Shown here: positions 35,965-42,661 of the stretch, piece by piece | How positions within the stretch are numbered: position 1 is the first letter of the stretch | Layout of the letters: each line of letters begins with the position of its first letter | Origin: Actinophytocola sp044466355 | Lineage (GTDB): Bacteria; Actinomycetota; Actinomycetes; Mycobacteriales; Pseudonocardiaceae | DNA: 64,000 bases | Reading direction: 5' to 3' | Assembly: GCF_044466355.1 (NCBI RefSeq) | Contig: NZ_JBITMQ010000017.1 | Coordinates: 144,199 to 208,198, forward strand | Made by a program: the position numbers and the translations under genes | Notes under the pieces: model-generated | Database searches by the model: none | Seen by the model: the letters and a program-made list of their open reading frames with translations, nothing else | What the model was told of the DNA's origin: nothing

Positions 35965-36821
35965 GCGTGCACCGTGGTGGCGAAGCCGAGCGTGTGGAGT
36001 CCTTCGGACAGGAACAGCTGGTCGGATGCCTGGCCGAGTTGGGTTTGCAGGAGCTGGTAGGCGGCGCCGTGGCGGTGCCCCCAGTCCGCGGCGGCTCGCC
36101 AGAGCGCGCGCCCGTGCCCGTGTCCGTGGTGTTCGGGCAGCACGCCGAAGTACTGGGGGAGCAGCATCCGGGTCCCCTGTCGATCACGGAGGGTGTCGAG
36201 CGGGCCGATCGCGCCGACCATCTGGTCCTCGTCCCAGGCGACGAGGACCGGGCCGGTGACCCGGCCATCGGCGAGGCGTTGGCCGAGGAAACCGAACCCG
36301 TGCTCGGCCAGGCGGTCCGCGAGGACGAGAAACTCGGTCAGCTGGTCCGGGCGCAGCTCGCTGATCGGTGATGCTCCTGGCCTGGGGGAGGGGGCCTGGA
36401 ACTCCTTGAGCAGGAGTCGGGTGACCCGGCCCTCGCGCACCGCAGGCTGCTGGTCGAATACGACAACCTGGCCGTGCGCGGCTTTGTGTACTCGACAGCT
36501 CACCCGCACGATCTTCTGCAGCTCCGGCAGGTCCGAATGGGCACCGTAGAAGAAGAGCTTGATCGTTCCCGCGCCTCGGCGGGACAGGACGGGGATGATC
36601 GTGTGCTTTGGCTGGTGCACGATCTCGTCCACGAGCGGCACCTCGGGTCGCTGGCGGTGCCACCGGCTGTGCTTGTCGTAGGGCAGCACCACGCCCTCGA
36701 GGGCGGCGGTGAGCACCTCGTCGAACAGGATGGCGTCGGCGAGGTCGGGGTGGACCGGGCCGAGGATGGGCACGTAGGGCACGGTCAGCACCTCGCGTAG
36801 CCAGTCGGCCCGGAACCGCAT
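35961..36821 (-). CDS. GNAT acetyltransferase with extra N-terminal domain
   Basis: A 286-residue protein. The C-terminal GNAT domain contains the acetyl-CoA loop in YFGVLPEHHGHGHGRALW, followed by AADWGHRHGAAYQLLQTQLG. Roughly the first 140 residues (VPYVPILGPVHPDLADAILF onward) form a separate alpha/beta region that I cannot place. It starts 78 bases after the short peptide gene, beyond a hairpin, and overlaps the kinase gene. It may acylate the peptide product or an intermediate; the substrate is unknown. Confidence 0.8.
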   Translation of the reverse strand: MRFRADWLREVLTVPYVPILGPVHPDLADAILFDEVLTAALEGVVLPYDKHSRWHRQRPEVPLVDEIVHQPKHTIIPVLSRRGAGTIKLFFYGAHSDLPELQKIVRVSCRVHKAAHGQVVVFDQQPAVREGRVTRLLLKEFQAPSPRPGASPISELRPDQLTEFLVLADRLAEHGFGFLGQRLADGRVTGPVLVAWDEDQMVGAIGPLDTLRDRQGTRMLLPQYFGVLPEHHGHGHGRALWRAAADWGHRHGAAYQLLQTQLGQASDQLFLSEGLHTLGFATTVHA

Positions 36822-36854
36822 GGCGGGCAGGCTACCGGCGGGTCGATGGGTGCG

Positions 36855-36891
36855 GGGTGAGCACCGCCGTGGGACACGCCGATGCTCACCC
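36855..36891 (-). terminator. Hairpin between peptide gene and acetyltransferase
   Basis: GGGTGAGCA and TGCTCACCC pair across a 19-base loop, nine bases after the peptide stop codon. Such partial terminators often raise expression of a precursor gene relative to the genes behind it. Confidence 0.5.
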
Positions 36892-36899
36892 GCGCGGGA

Positions 36900-37049
36900 T
36901 CAGTACGGGTTGTCATCGCCGGCGTTGCAGCTGCACTTCGACGATTCGACGAGGGCGTCGAGGTCGTCGACGAACTCGATCTCGTCCGTTCCCGAGGCGG
37001 CTGGGGTGTCGGGTCGGCGGAACGTGATGTCGACCATGACGGCGGTCAT
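36900..37049 (-). CDS. Putative RiPP precursor peptide, 49 residues
   Basis: A short gene with the perfect site AGGAGGTGA seven bases before its ATG, starting four bases after the radical SAM stop. The N-terminal 35 residues are acidic and leader-like (IEFVDDLDALVE). The C-terminus, SSKCSCNAGDDNPY, carries the only two Cys residues and ends in Tyr. FVDDLD recalls leaders of FxLD-type peptides, and C41-N-A-G-D45 fits the CX3D pattern cross-linked by some radical SAM enzymes. Position beside a SPASM-type enzyme makes it the likely substrate. I do not recognise the peptide family. Confidence 0.75.
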   Translation of the reverse strand: MTAVMVDITFRRPDTPAASGTDEIEFVDDLDALVESSKCSCNAGDDNPY

Positions 37050-37053
37050 CCGG

Positions 37054-38178
37054 TCACCTCCTCTGCTGGTCGCGGCGGTCGGGGCCGTGCTGGCAGTAAG
37101 AGGCCAGGGGTGCGTTGGCTTTGCGGTAGAGGGTGACCAGCGGCATGCAGGTGCCGCAGGTGCCCTGCAAGCCGCAGCCGGTGCAGCCGCCCTGCCGGAG
37201 CAGGAGCTTGTCGGCGATGGAGCGGAGGCGGGCGAGGCCGTCGACGCCTTCGGCCAGGAGCGGGATCTGCGGGTCGCGGCCGACCTTGCAGATGCTGGCC
37301 TGGCCGTGCGGGTCGACGTGGAAGAACGTGTGGCCGGCGTTGCAGCCGGTGAACGGCTTGCGTTTGCGCAGGTACTCCCGGGATTGGGCGGGCAGGCTTT
37401 CCGCGCCGCCGTAGATCGTGGGGGACATGTTGGAGAACACGTGGTGCGGCAGCCCGAGGCGGTCGGCCATGTCGATCATCGCGTCGTGTTCGTGGGCGTT
37501 GTGCTGGGTGACGATGAGGTTCAGGTTCAGCGGGAGCCCGGCCTCGTGCGCGGCGAGCAGGCCGCGCTGGAACTTGGCGAACGATCCGGGGCGGCGGGTG
37601 AGGCTGTCGTAGGACTCGGCGGTGGCGCCATAGACGCTGATCGTCAGCCGGTACGGCCGCAGGGTGGTGAGCAGGTCGAGGATTGACCGGTTGGGCAGGC
37701 GCGACCCGTTCGACGAGACGCTGATCATCATGCCCAGCTCGTAGGCGAGCCGGTAGACATCGGGGAACAGCTTGTCGATCAGTGGTTCGCCGCCGGTGAG
37801 CTGCAGCCAGAGCACGCCCGCGTCCCGCATCACGTGAAGGAGCCGTTTTCGGTCGGGCCAGGGCAGGCCATCGAACTTCTTCAGGGCGAGGTAGCAGTGT
37901 TCGCAGTCGTAGTTGCAGCCCAGGTTCAGCTCGTAGGAGGCGCGACCGTACCCGAACGGTGAGGCCTGCCGGACCAGCACGACCTCATCGACACGGCGAC
38001 CGGCGAGCTGGAGGTCGGGCCAACGACGGCCGACCGCGTCGACCAGCCACGGCGGGCAGGGCGAGTTGGCGGCGGCGAGTTCCTTGAAGCGACGTTCGCC
38101 GATCCGAAGGCCCTGGGTGCTTCCCGGCCGCAGAAGCAGGTGGTCGTCCAGGAACGGGCTGGCGATGAGCGTGTGCAT
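37054..38178 (-). CDS. Radical SAM/SPASM peptide-modifying enzyme
   Basis: A 374-residue enzyme expected to use a 4Fe-4S cluster and S-adenosylmethionine to modify a peptide. The cluster motif is CNYDCEHC (C88, C92, C95), and GGEP (LQLTGGEPLIDKLFP) supports SAM binding. The C-terminus has a SPASM-like cysteine set: C279, C297, then CTGCGLQGTCGTC (C332-C344) and C362, enough for auxiliary clusters. The first 85 residues may hold a leader-binding domain. The start at 38178 follows GGAGG. Related enzymes install thioether or C-C cross-links. The short peptide gene next to it is the presumed substrate. Confidence 0.9.
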   Translation of the reverse strand: MHTLIASPFLDDHLLLRPGSTQGLRIGERRFKELAAANSPCPPWLVDAVGRRWPDLQLAGRRVDEVVLVRQASPFGYGRASYELNLGCNYDCEHCYLALKKFDGLPWPDRKRLLHVMRDAGVLWLQLTGGEPLIDKLFPDVYRLAYELGMMISVSSNGSRLPNRSILDLLTTLRPYRLTISVYGATAESYDSLTRRPGSFAKFQRGLLAAHEAGLPLNLNLIVTQHNAHEHDAMIDMADRLGLPHHVFSNMSPTIYGGAESLPAQSREYLRKRKPFTGCNAGHTFFHVDPHGQASICKVGRDPQIPLLAEGVDGLARLRSIADKLLLRQGGCTGCGLQGTCGTCMPLVTLYRKANAPLASYCQHGPDRRDQQRR

Positions 38179-38213
38179 GCCGTGCCTCCGTGATCGGCGG
38201 GCGGTTCGGGGAT

Positions 38214-38456
38214 TCACGACGCGGCGGAGCCGGGATGCTCGCGTGCTCGGTGTCTGTCCAGCCGGTCGGCCGCGTCGGCTTCGTCGTCGCCGAACACCGT
38301 CGTCTCGCAGTCGTCGCACGGAACCGGCACACGGGGACCGCGGCGTATCTGCTGTCGGTGATGCGCGGCGGTGCCCGCGAGGATCACCGCGCCGTTCGCC
38401 CACGCGGTGAACAGGTGCAGGAGGCCGACATCACGAGCCTTCGGCGGGTTGGTCAT
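38214..38456 (-). CDS. Small protein with CxxC, first gene of the RiPP operon
   Basis: An 80-residue protein. A short helix (LLHLFTAWANGAVILAG) is followed by a basic stretch and CDDCETTVFGDDEADAADRL. The CxxC-acidic pattern resembles a half zinc ribbon. It lies 35 bases upstream of the radical SAM gene on the same strand. No family recognised; it could be an accessory or regulatory peptide. Confidence 0.5.
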   Translation of the reverse strand: MTNPPKARDVGLLHLFTAWANGAVILAGTAAHHRQQIRRGPRVPVPCDDCETTVFGDDEADAADRLDRHRAREHPGSAAS

Positions 38457-38490
38457 CGCTCATCCCCCAGAGCTCGTCGGCGCACCCCAA

Positions 38491-38541
38491 CAAGTGTGAG
38501 CAAGTTTGAAGCATTTTTCAAGCAAGTTGAGCATGTACACT
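38491..38541. promoter_or_regulatory. Divergent promoter with CAAGTxTGA-type direct repeats
   Basis: The 126 bases between the RiPP operon and the DUF6879/XRE operon are relatively AT-rich. They hold CAAGTGTGAG (38491), CAAGTTTGAA (38501) and CAAGTTGAGC (38523), with a possible -10 TACACT at 38536. The repeats are candidate binding sites for the XRE protein at the end of the plus-strand operon. Confidence 0.5.
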
Positions 38542-38582
38542 GGTCGCAGGCCACACCAGGTCCTCAGGAATGGAGCTAGCCC

Positions 38583-38792
38583 GTGAAGATCCGGCACCTC
38601 GGAACGGTCGATTCAGGCAAGTCCGGCTCGCCAACCGTGTTCGCCACAGACCGCGACACGCTGCTCATCCAGGGCTGGAAGGTGACCGACGAGGAGGCAC
38701 TCACCGAGGCCCGTCGCCGTGGCCTGCCCGACCACGAGGACATCGTCGAAGTCCCCATGGACATCCTGCAGTTCCTGCCCACGGACCACTGA
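38583..38792 (+). CDS. Small protein preceding DUF6879, unknown
   Basis: A 69-residue protein (MKIRHLGTVDSGKSGSPTVF, then LLIQGWKVTDEEALTEARRR and EDIVEVPMDILQFLP) with a compact alpha/beta pattern. The GTG start follows GGAG. It shares one base with the DUF6879 start. Such small proteins commonly precede DUF6879 genes in actinomycetes. Confidence 0.75.
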   Translation: MKIRHLGTVDSGKSGSPTVFATDRDTLLIQGWKVTDEEALTEARRRGLPDHEDIVEVPMDILQFLPTDH

Positions 38793-39313
38793 TGCTGTCG
38801 CGCACCGAGTTCGAAGCCCTCTTCGACACCTTCACCGAGTCGGCGTGGCGGCTGGAGATCCAACCCGCCTACGACGAACCGGAGGAACGTGAACCGCTCC
38901 GCCGCTGGCTCGCCGGCGAGCCCGACGACCTCGAGTGGATCGCGGACTGGTGGGCATGGATCCGCGACATCACCAGTGCCGGGAAACGGTTCGGGCGCGT
39001 GCGCGTCCTGTACGACCCATCCACGGACTACCAACGCTACGAACTCAGCGTCCTGACCCCGCCCGCGGTCGAGGCCGGGGAAGACATCCGCATCCTGCCC
39101 GAGGCCCGCGCACGCGAGCTAGAGCTGCCGGAGCAGGACTTCTGGCTGTTCGACGACGCACGCGTGGCCGTGCTCCACTTCGGATCCGACGGTGTCGCGG
39201 GCGCCGAGCTCATCGAGGACACGGCGGCCGTCCGCCCGTTCCAGCAAGCGCGTGACCGCGCATGGGATGCTTCGGTCGCCTACCGAGAATGGGCACACGC
39301 GAACATCCCATGA
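38792..39313 (+). CDS. DUF6879 family protein
   Basis: A 173-residue soluble protein (FEALFDTFTESAWRLEIQPA, ADWWAWIRDITSAGKRFGRV, then LPEQDFWLFDDARVAVLHFG). The pattern is that of the DUF6879 family, found in Streptomyces and relatives beside XRE/DUF5753 and DUF397 genes. Its biochemical role is unknown; a partner in XRE-type signalling is likely from its constant context. Confidence 0.8.
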   Translation: MLSRTEFEALFDTFTESAWRLEIQPAYDEPEEREPLRRWLAGEPDDLEWIADWWAWIRDITSAGKRFGRVRVLYDPSTDYQRYELSVLTPPAVEAGEDIRILPEARARELELPEQDFWLFDDARVAVLHFGSDGVAGAELIEDTAAVRPFQQARDRAWDASVAYREWAHANIP

Positions 39314-39329
39314 CCTGCTAGAGGACCCG

Positions 39330-40175
39330 GTGAACTACGAGACGCAGCGCCTGGAATTCGGCGACCGGCTCGCCGCGCTGCGCACACAAGCCGACCTCAA
39401 GCAGAAGGAACTCGCCGCCGCGCTCGGCTGGGACCCCACCAAGGTCAGCAAACTCGAGCACGGCAAACAGCTGCCCAACGACCGCGACCTCACCGACTGG
39501 CTGCGGATCACCGACGCAGACGATCACCTCGACACGATGCGCGACCACCTGCGTCGCCTGCGCATCGCACACGGCGCATGGCGACGCCAGGTACGCGGCG
39601 GGCATCGCGCCCGCCAAAAGCAGGACGCGCGAGAGGAAAGCGCGGCATCGGTCATCCGCGCGGTCGACATCATGGCCGTCCCCGGCCTACTGCAGATCGC
39701 CGACTACGCCCGAGCCGTCTTCCTGTCCCAAGCAGAACTGCTCGGCACCTCCGCCGACGACGTCGACGAAGCCGTCCGCGCACGCCTGCAACGCTCGCAA
39801 ATCCTCTACGAACCCCGCCGCACCATCGAGATCCTCATCGCCGAATCAGCCCTGTCCACCGCGGTCTGCCCACCGAACGTCATGGTCGCCCAACTCGACC
39901 GCCTGACCACCGTCGTCGGGCTACCCGGCGTCAGATTCGGCATACTGCCCGCCTACCAGCAGCTCCCACACCTCGTGCCCACCGGATTCTGGATCGTCGA
40001 CAACGAAGTCTTCGTCGAACACCCCGCCGGAGAACTCCGCATCGACGACGAAGACCAAGTCAGCACCTACAACAAACTCACCGACCGACTCTGGACCGCA
40101 GCACACGAAGGCGACAAAGCCCTACCAATCATCGCCGAGAACCGGCATCGGTGGGCGGACGTGTCCGACGAGTAA
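39330..40175 (+). CDS. XRE-type regulator with DUF5753
   Basis: A 281-residue regulator. The helix-turn-helix (RTQADLKQKELAAALGWDPT, then KVSKLEHGKQLP) leads into DUF5753 (IMAVPGLLQIADYARAVFLS, then GFWIVDNEVFVEHPAGELRI). The GTG start follows GAGGA. It is the last gene of the three-gene operon divergent from the RiPP genes and is the most likely regulator of the shared promoter. Confidence 0.9.
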   Translation: MNYETQRLEFGDRLAALRTQADLKQKELAAALGWDPTKVSKLEHGKQLPNDRDLTDWLRITDADDHLDTMRDHLRRLRIAHGAWRRQVRGGHRARQKQDAREESAASVIRAVDIMAVPGLLQIADYARAVFLSQAELLGTSADDVDEAVRARLQRSQILYEPRRTIEILIAESALSTAVCPPNVMVAQLDRLTTVVGLPGVRFGILPAYQQLPHLVPTGFWIVDNEVFVEHPAGELRIDDEDQVSTYNKLTDRLWTAAHEGDKALPIIAENRHRWADVSDE

Positions 40176-40372
40176 CCATCGTGCTGGCGTTGCTGGCCGG
40201 TCCGCTGCTCGCTGGCTTGATAGATAGCATCGCAGAGCGCTGTCGTTGAGCGTGACGACGGGCCGGTCTCGAGGTCAGCCCGCGATGCGTTTCGGGGTTG
40301 GTCGGTGGGCGCGAAGCGTATGAGCGGAGCGCTTGGGCCCTGTGGTCGCTGCCGGCCGACGTGGCCGACCGA

Positions 40373-41014
40373 TCATCGGCTGCGGGCGCGTGCGGAGGCC
40401 ATGCCGAGCCAGCTGTGTGGGTTGCCTTGCCAGCACCAGCCGAGTTTGGGTGCGTGCTGGCTGATCCAGATGGCGGGGACACGGCGGTCGCCGGAGCGGG
40501 AACCGCCGAGGGAGAAGCACTTGTTCTTGACCAGGATCTCGGGGTGGTGGGTGATCAGCGCGACGCCTTCCTCGATCGTGAGGAGGGTACGTCCGCGGGA
40601 CGCGATGGTGGCCATGGCGTCGTTGGGAACGACACCGCAGAACTCCTCGCCGCGTTCGATGTCGAGCAGCAGGTAGGCGCGCTGGTCGGCGACCCCGGTC
40701 TCCTCGATGGCGATGAATCGTTCGAGGGAGCCGGGTTCGAAGGAGCGGTCGACGAAACCGGGTTTGTCCTTGCCGTGCAGGGTCGTACAGGGCATCATCT
40801 GCTCGATCGGCACGACCTGGCGGGTGATCACGAGCAGGAACGGGACCCGGCCGTCGGCGGGCGGTGCGTGGTCGGTGGTCGTAGCGACCGCTCGCAGTGG
40901 GGTGACCAGGTCGGTGAACTCGTCGCGGGAGAGTCCGGCTAGCGTGGGGTAGTCCCGGTGGATCAGGTTGGCGAACTGCCGGTCGAACTCGACGGCCGGG
41001 TCGAAGGAGTTCAC
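40373..41014 (-). CDS. DUF5701 family protein
   Basis: A 213-residue soluble protein (FDPAVEFDRQFANLIHRDYP, GRVPFLLVITRQVVPIEQMM, IWISQHAPKLGWCWQGNPHS). The sequence fits the DUF5701 family, whose role is unknown. The GTG start overlaps the stop of the Vgb-type lyase gene, making it the third gene of the resistance operon. About 200 bases downstream hold no gene I can support. Confidence 0.7.
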   Translation of the reverse strand: MNSFDPAVEFDRQFANLIHRDYPTLAGLSRDEFTDLVTPLRAVATTTDHAPPADGRVPFLLVITRQVVPIEQMMPCTTLHGKDKPGFVDRSFEPGSLERFIAIEETGVADQRAYLLLDIERGEEFCGVVPNDAMATIASRGRTLLTIEEGVALITHHPEILVKNKCFSLGGSRSGDRRVPAIWISQHAPKLGWCWQGNPHSWLGMASARARSR

Positions 41015-41883
41015 GGGGTTCCTCTCGGGTCGATGCGGGCCAGCGCGCCGGGTTCCAGTGCGATCCACATGGCGCGGTCGGGGCCGAGGGCGATGCCGTG
41101 TGGTTCGGCGCCCGGGGTGGGCAGGTCGTGGGTCTCGACCACGCCGTCGACGGTGATGGACCCGACGCGGTTGCCACCCCATTCGGTGAACCACAGGGCA
41201 CCGTCGGGACCGGGGGTGATCGCGTGCGGACGGCCCGCGCGGTCCGGCAGCGGGAACTCCGTGATCTCACCGTCGGGGGTGATCCGCCCGATCTGGCCCG
41301 CGGCGATCTCGACGAACCACACCGCGCCGTCCGGTCCCGCGGCGATCCCGACGGGGGCGGCCGCCTCGGTGGGGAGCGGGTGGACGGTCACCGCGCCGCC
41401 GGTGTCGACGCGGCCGATGGCGTTGGCCTGGTTCATGGTGAACCACAGGGCGCCGTCCTGCCCCGCCGTGATCGCCGACGGGAACGCGCCCGTCGCCGGG
41501 AGCGGGAACTCGGTGACCTGTCCGCCGACCGTGATCCGTCCGATGTGGTCGGTGGCGGTCATGGTGAACCACAGCGCCCCGTCAGGCCCGGTGACGATGC
41601 CGAACGGGCCGCACTCCCGCAGCGGGAACTCGGTGACCTCGCCGCCGGTGGTGATGCGGCCGATCCGGTGGGCGTGGTACTCGGTGAACCACAGCGCACC
41701 GTCCGGGCCCGGCGTGATGTTCGTCGGCCCGCAGCCCGGGTCGAGCCGGTGGGTCTCCTGCTCGCCGCCGGGCACCAGCCTGCCGATCTGTCCACTGTGG
41801 ACCAACGTGAACCACAGCGCGCCATCCGGACCGGTGGTGAGCGCGTACGGTCCGCCGCCCGCCACCGGGTACTCCTCGATCAT
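41011..41883 (-). CDS. vgb: Virginiamycin B lyase-type (streptogramin B inactivating) enzyme
   Basis: Linearises streptogramin B antibiotics by cleaving the ester bond. The 290-residue length and the seven repeated blades (GPDGALWFT...IGRI) of a beta-propeller match Vgb. The catalytic His expected in Vgb-type enzymes fits HAITPGPDGALWFTEWGGNR near residue 230. It overlaps the acetyltransferase gene upstream (ATGA) and the DUF5701 gene downstream (GTGA). Propeller proteins without lyase activity exist, so the Vat-type neighbour is important support. Confidence 0.85.
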   Translation of the reverse strand: MIEEYPVAGGGPYALTTGPDGALWFTLVHSGQIGRLVPGGEQETHRLDPGCGPTNITPGPDGALWFTEYHAHRIGRITTGGEVTEFPLRECGPFGIVTGPDGALWFTMTATDHIGRITVGGQVTEFPLPATGAFPSAITAGQDGALWFTMNQANAIGRVDTGGAVTVHPLPTEAAAPVGIAAGPDGAVWFVEIAAGQIGRITPDGEITEFPLPDRAGRPHAITPGPDGALWFTEWGGNRVGSITVDGVVETHDLPTPGAEPHGIALGPDRAMWIALEPGALARIDPRGTP

Positions 41884-42533
41884 GCCCTCTCCAGCCCGTG
41901 TTCGGCGGCGACGCGGGCGATGTCGGCGGGCGTGCCGGCCATGATGGTGCGGACGTGTTCGGTCACCAGCTCGGCCGGCCAGTCCCACCACGCGGCCCGC
42001 CGCAGCAGCGCGACGTCCGCGTCGTCGAAGCGCTGTCGGATCGGGCGGGCCGGGTTGCCGCCGACGACCATGTAGGGCGGGACGTCGGCGGTGACCAGGG
42101 AGCCCGCGGCGACGATCGCGCCGTCGCCGACCGTCACCCCGGGCATGACGGTGGTCTGGTAGCCGAACCACACGTCGTTGCCGACCACGGTGTCGCCCCG
42201 GCTGGGCATGCCGGTGACGATGTCGAGCGTCTTCTCGGCCCACCGACCGCCGAACATGGTGAACGGGTAAGTGGACGCGCCCATCGTGGGGTGCTCGGCG
42301 CCCGCCATCAGAAACCGGGCACCGGCGGCGATCGCGCAGTACTTGCCGATGACCAACCGCTCCGGTCCGTAGGCGTAGAGCACGTTGCGGTGCTCGAACT
42401 CGGTCGCGCCGTCCGGGTCGTCGTAGTACGTGTACTCGCCGACCTCGATCGTGGGCGAGCTGACCAGCGGTTTGAGGAACACCACCCGTTCGTGTGCCGG
42501 CAGCGGGTGGCGGGTCGTCGGATCAGGTGACAA
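41880..42533 (-). CDS. Streptogramin A acetyltransferase (Vat-type xenobiotic acetyltransferase)
   Basis: O-acetylates streptogramin A antibiotics using acetyl-CoA. The 217-residue protein has the left-handed beta-helix hexapeptide pattern (VVGNDVWFGYQTTVMPGVTV, then GDGAIVAAGSLVTADVPPYM) and the Vat-like N-terminus IEVGEYTYYDDPDGA. The active-site His lies in GAEHPTMGASTYPF. CatB-type chloramphenicol acetyltransferases are close relatives. Translation likely starts at TTG 42533, seven bases after AGGAG. First gene of the operon. Confidence 0.85.
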   Translation of the reverse strand: MSPDPTTRHPLPAHERVVFLKPLVSSPTIEVGEYTYYDDPDGATEFEHRNVLYAYGPERLVIGKYCAIAAGARFLMAGAEHPTMGASTYPFTMFGGRWAEKTLDIVTGMPSRGDTVVGNDVWFGYQTTVMPGVTVGDGAIVAAGSLVTADVPPYMVVGGNPARPIRQRFDDADVALLRRAAWWDWPAELVTEHVRTIMAGTPADIARVAAEHGLERA

Positions 42534-42661
42534 CGTGCGGCTCCTGGGTCGTCCCGGTCGAAGACGTCGACCACGCTACGGCCAGAGGCGACGTGCGGAA
42601 TCTGTCACACCCTGCCGATGCGGGCCGGTTCTCGCCCGTCGGTTTAAGTACTGTCGCCCCC

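Noticed and set aside
40191..40259. Short hydrophobic peptide frame (LALLAGPLLAGLIDSIAERC) resembling a small toxin
   Set aside because: The GTG has no ribosome site, and the frame begins right after the XRE stop with no partner gene or antisense RNA signal.
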